From assembly GCA_963619325.1 (NCBI GenBank), contig CAVEVQ010000001.1, positions 102,595 to 166,594 of the forward strand: a stretch of 64,000 nt of DNA, written 5' to 3'. Each line of letters opens with the position of its first letter. The stretch's first letter is position 1. Shown here piece after piece: positions 56,919 through 64,000 of the stretch. The stretch is from UBA1181 sp963619325. Lineage in GTDB: Bacteria; Bacteroidota; Bacteroidia; Bacteroidales; Paludibacteraceae. The position numbers and the translations under genes were made by a program. The notes beneath the pieces were generated by a model, which saw only the letters and a list, made by a program, of their open reading frames with translations, ran no database searches and was not told where the DNA came from.

Positions 56919-57353
56919 TTATTTCTTTCCCGTATGACCGAAACCACCGTCGCCACGTTCTGTCTCATCTAAAGCGCCGACCTCATTCCAAGACACCTGC
57001 TCATATTCAGCGACCACCATCTGGCAGATACGTTCACCATCTTCAATGGTGAAGGGTTCGTTTGAGAGGTTGACGAGGATCACCTTGATTTCGCCTCGAT
57101 AATCCGCATCGATAGTTCCAGGAGAGTTTAGCACCGTAACACCATGTTTGGCTGCCAATCCACTTCGAGGACGAATCTGAGCTTCATAACCATCGGGCAA
57201 AGCGATAAAAACTCCCGTAGGCACAAGTGTACGCTCCAAAGGTTTCAAAACGATTGGAGCATCTATGTTGGCACGAAGATCTAAGCCAGCCGACTGTACC
57301 GTAGCGTAAGCAGGCAAAGCGTGCTTCGAGCGATTAATCACTTTAACTTGCAT
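56919..57353 (-). CDS. dut: dUTP diphosphatase
   Basis: This 144-residue trimeric-type dUTPase has all five motifs in order: I (SAGLDLRANI), II (RPRSGLAAKHG), III (GTIDADYRGEI with the catalytic Asp), IV (GERICQMV) and V (RGDGGFGHTGK, whose Phe stacks on the base). It hydrolyses dUTP to dUMP and pyrophosphate. It is the first gene of the six-gene envelope operon. Confidence 0.97.
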   Translation of the reverse strand: MQVKVINRSKHALPAYATVQSAGLDLRANIDAPIVLKPLERTLVPTGVFIALPDGYEAQIRPRSGLAAKHGVTVLNSPGTIDADYRGEIKVILVNLSNEPFTIEDGERICQMVVAEYEQVSWNEVGALDETERGDGGFGHTGKK

Positions 57354-57382
57354 AATCCATCTAAGCTATTGAATACAAAATC

Positions 57383-57413
57383 CAAAGTTAATAAAGATTT
57401 ACAAAAAAGCACA
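57383..57413 (-). promoter_or_regulatory. Candidate promoter of the dut operon
   Basis: On the minus strand TGTG (57413-57410, one base off TTTG) precedes TAACTTTG (57390-57383) by 19 nt. It would start transcription about 23 nt before the dut ATG. Its -33 part overlaps the terminator hairpin of the upstream gene. Confidence 0.5.
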
Positions 57414-57436
57414 TTCTCAAAATAGGAATGTGCTTT
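57406..57436 (-). terminator. Intrinsic terminator after the small lipoprotein gene
   Basis: AAAGCACATTC (57406-57416) and GAATGTGCTTT (57426-57436) form a perfect 11-bp stem with a 9-nt loop. The minus-strand tail is TTTGTAAATC. It lies about 105 bp after the stop at 57542. Confidence 0.78.
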
Positions 57437-57541
57437 GAAAGGATTTTGGAAGAATAGAAGAATCTTAGTGAATCTGCGATTTAAAATCAAAAAAACCTGA
57501 ATTTTCACCCGAGGATTTTTTCATATTTCTATATATAAAAT

Positions 57542-57988
57542 CTATTTCACAGCATGTTCTTGAGCATATTCATAATCGCTCTCCGTAATGGAAGTGCGAA
57601 TAATGTAATACTCAGAAGAAACATATTCACGACTCTTGAAGCGGTCCACATTTCTAAGATCCATCAGATTATCCGTAGGATATTTATCGAAAATCACCGA
57701 AAGGGTGTCATCGTAGGTTACTGTCATCTTACCTGTTCCCAAAGGATAGTAAGCACCTGTTGTCGGGACATACTTCTCAACAATAGCAACACTATCATTA
57801 GCCTCAACCGTTTTATTGAGTGCATTTCCATTAATCGAGCCGTCAATATCCACCTCATGCTCCGTCTCATTCACAAGTCGAACCTCAACCGTGCGGTAGG
57901 AATATTCATGATACTGCTCCTCGTAACTCTCTTTACACGAAAGCAAAATAGAAGAGACAAGCACAATTGCAAAAAAACTTTTTGACAT
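57542..57988 (-). CDS. Small lipoprotein of unknown function
   Basis: This 148-residue protein has a lipoprotein signal (FAIVLVSSILLSCKES, Cys at residue 18). The mature part is acidic and beta-like (RTVEVRLVNETEHEVDID, then GKMTVTYDDTLSVIF). I recognise no family. It has its own promoter and terminator, and it stands back to back with the plus-strand DNA methyltransferase gene. Many Bacteroidetes carry single lineage-specific lipoproteins like this. Confidence 0.75.
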   Translation of the reverse strand: MSKSFFAIVLVSSILLSCKESYEEQYHEYSYRTVEVRLVNETEHEVDIDGSINGNALNKTVEANDSVAIVEKYVPTTGAYYPLGTGKMTVTYDDTLSVIFDKYPTDNLMDLRNVDRFKSREYVSSEYYIIRTSITESDYEYAQEHAVK

Positions 57989-58048
57989 AAAGAATATTTT
58001 TTATGGACTTACACAAAATCAAAAGTTTAATCCACTTAAACAACGTAA

Positions 58049-58081
58049 CAAAGATAACCAATAATGTGATGTCCTATCAAA
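58049..58081 (-). promoter_or_regulatory. Promoter of the small lipoprotein gene
   Basis: On the minus strand TTTG (58081-58078) precedes TATCTTTG (58056-58049) by 21 nt, a full Bacteroidetes match. The leader to the ATG at 57988 is about 55 nt. Confidence 0.72.
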
Positions 58082-58142
58082 ATCTTTTGTAAACTTTGGA
58101 AGAAAGAAGTAATTTAGTAGATGAAAATCTTGAGCAAAATTC

Positions 58143-59666
58143 ATGGATGAAGCATCATACATTAGTAGCGTTGAATCAATAGGTCTAAAGGCCACTTGGA
58201 ACCAGATTTGTTTTGATGTCTTGCAATCTATCGAGAATAGTGCAATCCCAGTTGAAAGTTTTGGCGATTTCTACGAAGCAGGTCTTGCGGCAAGCGACAA
58301 AGACGCAAAAAAAGAGAGCGGACAATATTACACTCCACACGATGTTGCAATGGTTATGGCACAGTGGTTTGACTCTGTTCCTGGCGACATCATTTGCGAC
58401 GTGGCATGCGGAACGGGCAACCTTATTTTGGCTTACCTTGAATATATTGGAAGAGAACGCTCCATTGATTTGCTAGAAAATGGCAAAATACATCTCTACG
58501 ACATGGATTCCGTGGCGATGCAGATTTGCGTTACCGCTATTGCATTGCGATATGGAAAGCAGTTTCTATCAAAAATCAACGTCCATTGCGGTGATTTTTT
58601 ATCACGAGAAATCACACTTCCAAAACATAGCAAAATCATCTCAAACCCACCCTATTCTACATTTTCTTCAATACATTTCGAGTGGCAACAAACGCCAACT
58701 GTAATGTCAACAAAGGAGCTTTACGCTGCCTTTATGGAGAAGATTATGCTGCAAAGCGAAGGGTCGGTCGTTATCACACCCTATAGCTTCATTGGAGGAC
58801 ATAAATTCTATCCTTTGCGGTGTGTTATGAATAAGTATAATGGTTTTGTTGTTTCTTTTGACAACGTGCCTGGCAATATTTTTTGTGGGAGAAAACATGG
58901 AATTTTCAATTCAAATACAAGTAATGCTGTACGTGCCGCTATCACAGTAGTTCAGAATCATCCAGATTATAGAGGTTTCCGTTTTAGTCATTTAATTCGT
59001 TTCAAGGCTATTGAACGAGAAAAATTGATTCAATGCGAAACACTTGAAAACACGGTTGGAAAAAATTATCAGCAAGTTGACCAACATAATAGTATGTTTT
59101 CAAAATGTGATGTCCGTCTTGAACAGCTTTTTTTGCGTTGGAAAAGACAAAGCACACTACCTCTTGGTGGTTACATAAGACCCTATGGACGTTTTGAAAT
59201 TCACATACCAAACACATGTCGGTATTTCACAGTAGCGTCCGCCAAACCACTCACACGCAAGGGTCAGATTTCCATCCGACTTGACGATGAAATGGTATTT
59301 TATTATGTCTTTTGTATGATTAATTCATCTTTTGCATATTGGTGGTGGAGAATTTACGACGGAGGGATCACATATCCACAAAGGCTACTACATCAACTGC
59401 CACTTTTTTTTGACAAGCTGAGCGAAACAGACAAACAGTTTTTCAAGGAGATAGCCTCTGAAATGATTGCCCATGCCGACGAGTTCATCGTGACAAAAAA
59501 TAATGTAGGAATACAAGAAAATATCAAATATCCTCGCACCTATCGCGACAAGATAAATCAACGCATAATTAGTATATTAAACTTTGATATGCAAGAGCAA
59601 ACATTAGATATTATTCATTCTAATATGGCAATGGAGGTAAATCTATGCGAAGAGAAATCTCTTTGA
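58143..59666 (+). CDS. Stand-alone N6-adenine DNA methyltransferase
   Basis: The 507-residue protein has the gamma-class N6-adenine arrangement. A QYYTPHDVAMVMAQWF segment typical of type I HsdM and Eco57I-like enzymes precedes motif I (ICDVACGTGNLILAYLE, AdoMet binding), and motif IV is SNPPYS at about residues 169-174. The C-terminal half (about 290-500) probably holds the target-recognition part. No specificity subunit, restriction helicase or nuclease gene is intact nearby, so it is an orphan or the survivor of a restriction-modification system. It is the only plus-strand gene among minus-strand genes from 31042 to 63485. A short overlapping frame follows. Confidence 0.88.
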   Translation: MDEASYISSVESIGLKATWNQICFDVLQSIENSAIPVESFGDFYEAGLAASDKDAKKESGQYYTPHDVAMVMAQWFDSVPGDIICDVACGTGNLILAYLEYIGRERSIDLLENGKIHLYDMDSVAMQICVTAIALRYGKQFLSKINVHCGDFLSREITLPKHSKIISNPPYSTFSSIHFEWQQTPTVMSTKELYAAFMEKIMLQSEGSVVITPYSFIGGHKFYPLRCVMNKYNGFVVSFDNVPGNIFCGRKHGIFNSNTSNAVRAAITVVQNHPDYRGFRFSHLIRFKAIEREKLIQCETLENTVGKNYQQVDQHNSMFSKCDVRLEQLFLRWKRQSTLPLGGYIRPYGRFEIHIPNTCRYFTVASAKPLTRKGQISIRLDDEMVFYYVFCMINSSFAYWWWRIYDGGITYPQRLLHQLPLFFDKLSETDKQFFKEIASEMIAHADEFIVTKNNVGIQENIKYPRTYRDKINQRIISILNFDMQEQTLDIIHSNMAMEVNLCEEKSL

Positions 59667-59860
59667 CGAGCCAACAGCGTGCGATAATGAACGAATTTTA
59701 TAACGCTGGTCCGATGCAAGTTATTTTTAATCATTCTAAAAGGATATGCATACACAGACACAAAACATAGTCGAATGCTGATTCAAGCTGGTGGTTGTGG
59801 AGGCATTGATAGCGCACTAATCACCGTGATAGATATTACTTTGGTAAATAAAAGGTCTTT
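59645..59860 (+). pseudogene. Probable frameshifted remnant downstream of the methyltransferase
   Basis: An ATG at 59645 lies inside the end of the methyltransferase gene and opens a 41-residue frame (MRREISLTSQQRAIMNEFYN, stop at 59770). The other frame across 59720-59830 reads as plausible protein, KGYAYTDTKHSRMLIQAGG then GIDSALITVID, and continues until the flippase gene is met. The two pieces fit one small gene broken by a frameshift near 59725-59745 and cut off at its 3' end. Translational overlap suggests it was the methyltransferase's partner, but I cannot name it. Confidence 0.4.
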
Positions 59861-61348
59861 CTACTTCCGAAAAAAACGTCCTACCATTGGAATAGCACTT
59901 ATCGGCAAATCACGCTTCAATATCATAGCAACAAAAACGGCAAGCAATCCAATGTTCTGCACATACTTCATTGCACCTTGAAGTGGCGAAAAATAACTAA
60001 CGAACAACAGGAATACCGCAACGACACAATACAGTGCCATTGACTTTAAATCATAGTCTATTTTATAATATTTCTGACCCATAAAATAGGATATCAGCAT
60101 AATAGCGAAATAACAGCATAACGAAGCCGCGGCAGATGCCATATATCCATATTTCGGAACGAATAAAATATTGACTAACAAAGTGATTATCAATCCGATA
60201 ACAGAGAAAAACGCCCCATAACCTGTTTTATCAATCAACTTATACCACAACGACAAATTAAAAAAAACACCTTGGAAAAGATAAGAAAAAAGAATGATTG
60301 GCACGACACGCAGACCTTCCCAATAATCGCTACGGATAAGGTACTTGATAATGTCAAGGAAAAATATCATACCCAAGATGATGAGTAATGAGAAAATCAC
60401 GAAGAATTTCATCGCATCTGCATACTGCTTTTTCTTGTCGCCATTTTTATTTTGAGCAAAGACAAACGGCTCATACGCATAACGAAAAGCCTGGGTAAAG
60501 ACCATCATCACCATGGCTATTTTGAAACATGCTCCATAAATACCCAACTGAGTCTCAGCTTCCAATCTATCTTCAATCAAATAAGGGAATATAATTTTAT
60601 CCACCGTCTGATTCATAATTCCAGCAATACCCAAGACGAGCAGAGGCAAAGAGTAGTTCAAGATCCGTTTTAGTAAAGGTTTATCAATTGAAAACTTCGC
60701 TTTTAAGATTTGAGGTAACAACATCAACGTTACACCCAATGTAGAGAAGAGGTTTGAAACGAAAACATAACCCACGCCATAATTCGGGTCATAGAACCAC
60801 GACACCGATTCTGGCGAAATCTTATATAAACGAGGGCAAACCAACAAGAAAAAGATGTTGAAGAAAATGTTAATAGCAATCATCAACAACTTGATGACCG
60901 CAAAGCGAGTTGCCTTATTTTGGTATCTCAGATAGGCGAAAGGGATACAGCCAAAAGCATCAAAACCCACGATAACGCACATCATCGTAATGAACTCTGC
61001 ATGCGTCGTATAACCTAAGAAATTGGCGATATTTTGAGATAAAAGACAAGAAACAAGGATAAAAACCAACGAAGTAGAACCCACACACCATAAAACAGAA
61101 CTGTAAACCCTTTCTGGATTTTCGCCCTCCTTATTCATAAATCGGAAGAAACCCGTCTCCATTCCGTATGTGAGTATCACAAGCAACAGCGCCGTCCAAG
61201 CATAGAGGTTGGTTACGATACCATACTCTGCCGAGCTGGTAAGGATGTAGGTGTATAGAGGCACCAAACACCAGTTGAGAAATTTTCCTAAAATACTACT
61301 GATTCCATAGATGGCGGTTTGTTTCGCCAAATTTTTCATTTCTGCCAT
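59861..61348 (-). CDS. Polysaccharide/lipid-linked sugar flippase (MATE-like)
   Basis: This 495-residue protein has about 14 hydrophobic segments. It starts with LAKQTAIYGISSILGKFLNW and continues LVPLYTYILTSSAEYGIVTN, the standard opening of the polysaccharide biosynthesis flippase family. It differs from the flippase at 4484 in sequence and length. From memory, Bacteroidales genomes often place such a flippase next to dut and the TPR/DUF4292/EnvC operon, so this may be the ancestral neighbour of dut, now separated by the methyltransferase insertion. A role in O-antigen or lipid II translocation is inference. Confidence 0.88.
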   Translation of the reverse strand: MAEMKNLAKQTAIYGISSILGKFLNWCLVPLYTYILTSSAEYGIVTNLYAWTALLLVILTYGMETGFFRFMNKEGENPERVYSSVLWCVGSTSLVFILVSCLLSQNIANFLGYTTHAEFITMMCVIVGFDAFGCIPFAYLRYQNKATRFAVIKLLMIAINIFFNIFFLLVCPRLYKISPESVSWFYDPNYGVGYVFVSNLFSTLGVTLMLLPQILKAKFSIDKPLLKRILNYSLPLLVLGIAGIMNQTVDKIIFPYLIEDRLEAETQLGIYGACFKIAMVMMVFTQAFRYAYEPFVFAQNKNGDKKKQYADAMKFFVIFSLLIILGMIFFLDIIKYLIRSDYWEGLRVVPIILFSYLFQGVFFNLSLWYKLIDKTGYGAFFSVIGLIITLLVNILFVPKYGYMASAAASLCCYFAIMLISYFMGQKYYKIDYDLKSMALYCVVAVFLLFVSYFSPLQGAMKYVQNIGLLAVFVAMILKRDLPISAIPMVGRFFRK

Positions 61349-61378
61349 AGCTCAACGACACGTCAAAATATACGAGTG

Positions 61379-61386
61379 CAAAGATA
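61379..61386 (-). promoter_or_regulatory. Candidate -7 element for the flippase gene
   Basis: On the minus strand TATCTTTG (61386-61379) fits TAnnTTTG, 30 nt before the ATG at 61348. No TTTG stands at the normal distance upstream, so only the -7 half is supported. Confidence 0.4.
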
Positions 61387-61438
61387 AAAAAGAATCCACA
61401 ATAGTATATTCTGTTTTCCCTTACTCTTAATCTGTTAA

Positions 61439-62965
61439 TTACCGAACAATCAATTTCCGTACCGCACTCTTACTTCCATTCACTGCTCGCAGAATATAGA
61501 ACCCTTGAGGCAAGCTAACTTTTATTTTCCTCAAGGCAAACCCTTCCTTATCAAAAGATGTATAGTTACGAAGCAAAAGCCCCGATGCTTCATACACTTG
61601 AAGAGCCATTTGCTTCGAGTCATCAACACCCATTAGACTCACCCAATACGCATCGCTTTGTTCCACCCGCGCCACCTCTATCAGCATTACGTCCACTTCA
61701 TCCATAACATCTAACGTTTGTACAGCACTATCCATCCATGCGATGCGTGAAGAGAACCACTCATCTGAAACACTTATCCCTTGCTCATAGTATTGTCTTT
61801 CTACTGAATGTCTTTTCCTGTTATAAAATTCACTTATATCATAGTCTTCTTGCATATCTTCATACTGTTCCGCCATCGTGGAGGCAACACCTAAAATCTG
61901 AGACCTTACGTTTTCATATTCTGACTTATAAATCTTCAGAAAATCTAAACGTGAGTTAAGCCAAGGGAAATAAAAGATATCACCTGTATGTATGTTAGCC
62001 CACTTGTCTATATTCATATAGCTACTATCAAAATCCCATAAGGGTCCCATTTTTAACTTTCCATCATCAATCGCATCCTTGTACATAAACATATTTGACC
62101 CCCAAAAATCCAAAGAACCCAATATGTCGTGAGCCAATTCCCACTTAGCAAACGACGCTAAATCAATGTAATCAGACAAATCTTCCGACTTGTTTTTTAT
62201 CAACTCCTCAACGTCGTTCATATACGCTTTCACTTTCAACAAAAAAGTGTCTTCATTTGACTCAATTTCAGGGTATTTGAACGTATAACCCATATATTGC
62301 CCAACTATATTTGTATGGAAATAAGCATCCTCATTCCACCAATACGCATCATTCTCAATGATAAAACCTTCTTTTGAAATATTACAACGATTTTCAGATC
62401 TTTTGACATTCTCAACTAACAAATAAAAACCTCTGTAATCGCCATTCAACACAACGTTCACAAACCGATAGTCAGGCACCCATTCAAGTCCAACCAACTC
62501 ACTAACCTTGAATCCGAAAGGAGTCTTCATATTAGCACATAACAACAACCACTCCTTGTCCTTTCCCGCATCATTACCATCGATACACGACATTAAATCC
62601 GCCTTCTTATTCAGCTTTATCTTATACGGTTTTTGCGTCGGACCTATAGCAGAAGTGTTTCCTCTAATCTTTATCTTCATACTTCCAATTGAGTCTCCAC
62701 TGTCGTAAACAACAGAATCCTTTATTCGAATCAACATACGACCTTGCACATACTCATTATTCGTCAACCCATTCTGCGTAGTCCCATAATACGGAGAAGT
62801 AGAAACCTCGAATGTCGGACTAACACTGTCCTCTGTGGTAACCTCAATGACTGGTATCTTCAGGTCATAGATACCCAAATAATCCTCATCTTGCAATCCA
62901 TAAGCATGGCACAACATATATGACAATAATACAACACCTAATAATAAAATCTTTTTCAAATTCAT
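61439..62965 (-). CDS. CotH-kinase family surface protein with T9SS sorting domain
   Basis: The 508-residue protein has a signal peptide (MNLKKILLLGVVLLSYMLCH). A CotH kinase domain occupies most of the chain (about residues 35-400: KIKIRGNTSAIGPTQKPYKI, GDYRGFYLLVENVKRS and GPLWDFDSSYMN with the metal-binding Asp pair). A short C-terminal sorting domain follows (VYEASGLLLRNYTSFDKEGF, then FYILRAVNGS, ending RKLIVR). It has the same enzyme domain as the protein at 46918-50544 but no lamin-tail domains. It is 16 bp after the ogt gene. Confidence 0.85.
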   Translation of the reverse strand: MNLKKILLLGVVLLSYMLCHAYGLQDEDYLGIYDLKIPVIEVTTEDSVSPTFEVSTSPYYGTTQNGLTNNEYVQGRMLIRIKDSVVYDSGDSIGSMKIKIRGNTSAIGPTQKPYKIKLNKKADLMSCIDGNDAGKDKEWLLLCANMKTPFGFKVSELVGLEWVPDYRFVNVVLNGDYRGFYLLVENVKRSENRCNISKEGFIIENDAYWWNEDAYFHTNIVGQYMGYTFKYPEIESNEDTFLLKVKAYMNDVEELIKNKSEDLSDYIDLASFAKWELAHDILGSLDFWGSNMFMYKDAIDDGKLKMGPLWDFDSSYMNIDKWANIHTGDIFYFPWLNSRLDFLKIYKSEYENVRSQILGVASTMAEQYEDMQEDYDISEFYNRKRHSVERQYYEQGISVSDEWFSSRIAWMDSAVQTLDVMDEVDVMLIEVARVEQSDAYWVSLMGVDDSKQMALQVYEASGLLLRNYTSFDKEGFALRKIKVSLPQGFYILRAVNGSKSAVRKLIVR

Positions 62966-62981
62966 TAAATAACAAATTTCC

Positions 62982-63485
62982 TTAATGCTCTATTCTTAAC
63001 AAGATTCGTTTCACTTCCAAACCACCAGCAAAACCCTTCAATGAGCAGTCTGACCCAATAACACGGTGGCACGGAACGATAATGCAAATGCCATTCGCAC
63101 CAATGGCCTGCGCTACGGCACGCACACCTTTGAGGTTGTCCACTTTCATAGCAATCTCCTTGTAAGAACGTGTTTCTCCGTAGGGTATCTCAAGAATGGC
63201 ACTCCACACACACTTCTGAAAATCCGTACCCACAAAAGCGAGTGGTAAATCAAAAGACTTCCTCACTCCAGCAAAATATTCATCCAACTGAGTCTTTGCC
63301 TTTTCTAAAACCGCAGAAGTTTCCACAACAAACTCAGCATTCAAGACACGAACAAGTCGACGTATATTTTTTTCAGCGCAAGGATGCTCTTTCCAATCGC
63401 ATAGACATAACCCTTCCTCTACTGAAGCCAAAACAATCTCGCCACAAGGTGAAATGTAGTATTGAACATGTACAACCGTACCCAT
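62982..63485 (-). CDS. ogt: Methylated-DNA--protein-cysteine methyltransferase
   Basis: The 167-residue protein has the alkyltransferase signature with the acceptor Cys, IIVPCHRVIGSD, and the DNA-binding helix region PYGETRSYKEIAMKV followed by RAVAQAIGANG. It repairs O6-methylguanine by moving the methyl group to its own Cys. I place the start at ATG 63485. The frame extends to a TTG at 63551, but a full promoter lies between 63507 and 63539, so that extension would not be transcribed. Confidence 0.93.
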   Translation of the reverse strand: MGTVVHVQYYISPCGEIVLASVEEGLCLCDWKEHPCAEKNIRRLVRVLNAEFVVETSAVLEKAKTQLDEYFAGVRKSFDLPLAFVGTDFQKCVWSAILEIPYGETRSYKEIAMKVDNLKGVRAVAQAIGANGICIIVPCHRVIGSDCSLKGFAGGLEVKRILLRIEH

Positions 63486-63506
63486 TAAAATACCTTTGCA
63501 AGTGTA

Positions 63507-63539
63507 CAAAAATATACAAAATGAGTTTGTAGGTTCAAA
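63507..63539 (-). promoter_or_regulatory. Promoter of the ogt gene
   Basis: On the minus strand TTTG (63539-63536) precedes TATTTTTG (63514-63507) by 21 nt. Transcription would start near 63500, about 15 nt before the ATG at 63485, which decides the start codon. Confidence 0.7.
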
Positions 63540-63630
63540 TAAGAAATGCAACTTTTAGCGAGAAACGAACGGGTAAAAAACAGGAAACGGAAAAGAAAGG
63601 AAAAACCTCTCTCTTCCGCCTGTGAATGAC

Positions 63631-63638
63631 TATCTTTG
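63631..63638 (+). promoter_or_regulatory. Candidate -7 element for the IS30-type transposase
   Basis: TATCTTTG at 63631-63638 fits TAnnTTTG and lies 22 nt before the transposase ATG. No TTTG was found at the proper distance upstream. Confidence 0.4.
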
Positions 63639-63660
63639 TCCTCTGTCAAAAAAAAAAGAT

Positions 63661-64000
63661 ATGAGCCATTTAACACGAGAGCAAAGATATGCAATTTCCG
63701 CAATGTACAAGCAAGGGTGCAAGCAGAAAGATATAGCAGCTGCAATAGGAAAGGACAAATCGGTCATAAGCCGTGAATTGAGCCGTAATAGGAATGCCAA
63801 AGGCAAATATACCTTCTGGTGTGCTCAGGAAATGGCAGAAGCGCGGAAATGCCGATTGCGACGGCGCAGTAAGTTCACAGGAGAAGTCCAAAACCGCATA
63901 GAGCGCTACATGCGGAAAGAGCAGATGTCTCCAGAGCAGATTGTAGGCTATTGCAAAGTAAAAGGCTACAGCATGGTCTCAGTCGAACGCATATACCAAT
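63661..64000 (+). mobile_element. IS30-family transposase, 3' part outside the window
   Basis: The ATG at 63661 opens a frame of 113 residues to the window edge: MSHLTREQRYAISAMYKQGC, then KDIAAAIGKDKSVISREL and EQMSPEQIVGYCKVKGYS. The first part is the helix-turn-helix of IS30 transposases (LTREQRY-x-I, then S-V-I-S-R-E-L), which binds the element's terminal repeats. The catalytic DDE core lies beyond the edge. The left terminal inverted repeat should lie within 63486-63660, but I could not define it without the right end. Confidence 0.85.

Noticed and set aside
58143..59666. A complete type I restriction-modification system
   Set aside because: Only an HsdM-like methyltransferase is present; no HsdS or HsdR gene is visible on either strand nearby.
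59775..59981. A 68-residue plus-strand frame running into the flippase gene
   Set aside because: Its second half is the antisense of the flippase 3' end; only the first part may belong to the broken gene described at 59645.
63486..63551. An N-terminal extension of the ogt gene
   Set aside because: It relies on a TTG and covers a full Bacteroidetes promoter, so it would not be transcribed.

Overview
The window looks like a chromosome segment from a member of the Bacteroidota, most likely order Bacteroidales. The evidence is: type IX secretion (T9SS) sorting domains on four surface proteins; Bacteroidetes-type promoters (TTTG, then about 19-21 nt, then TAnnTTTG) with no need for Shine-Dalgarno sites; an N-acyl-ornithine carbamoyltransferase of the Bacteroides ArgF' type; a DUF4292 lipoprotein; and an rnc-fabF-acpP cluster divergent from purN. 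Most of the DNA is ordinary chromosomal content. The accessory parts are a glycan locus, a stand-alone DNA methyltransferase, large repetitive surface proteins and an IS30-type element that runs off the right edge.

Layout. 1-4451 (+): the end of a large TPR protein, a beta-barrel outer-membrane protein and a membrane-anchored TerB/J-domain protein. 4484-10732: a surface-glycan locus with a flippase and two different polymerase-like membrane proteins on +, facing three family-2 glycosyltransferases on -. 11052-17727 (-): a TetR-controlled RND efflux operon (tetR, tolC-like, acrA-like, acrB-like) ending in a small PII-like gene, with a promoter, a candidate operator and a terminator visible. 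17920-24742 (-): a 1987-residue repetitive T9SS cargo protein and a small lipoprotein. 24793-30179 (-): an operon-like run acpP, fabF, rnc, acyl-CoA ligase and prfB. prfB carries a classic +1 programmed frameshift, so its real start lies at 25956. 30389-34163: purN (+) facing xerD, aroQ, birA and cysE (-).

34273-42150 (-): a roughly 2600-residue protein with a seven-repeat RCC1 propeller, a long series of Ig-like repeats and a type B (CHU_C-like) sorting domain, with its own strong promoter and terminator. 42482-46880: DUF1015 protein, gyrB and argF'. 46918-50544: a CotH-kinase/lamin-tail surface protein. 50707-57353 (-): a tight six-gene envelope operon (dut, TPR protein, DUF4292 lipoprotein, EnvC-like amidase activator, Wzz-like protein, SpmA/SpmB-like membrane protein). 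57542-59860: an apparent insertion holding a small lipoprotein, an orphan N6-adenine methyltransferase and a probably frameshifted partner gene. 59861-63485 (-): a second flippase, a second CotH-kinase T9SS protein and an ogt-type DNA repair methyltransferase. 63661-64000 (+): the N-terminus of an IS30-family transposase.

I found no CRISPR array, tRNA or rRNA gene, and no clearly novel multi-gene system. The points most worth a second look are the orphan methyltransferase with its broken neighbour, the PII-like protein at the end of the efflux operon, the Ser90 substitution in ArgF', the paired polymerases, the two secreted CotH kinases and the recent internal duplications in the giant surface protein. 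All functional calls are from motif reading by eye; no database search was possible.
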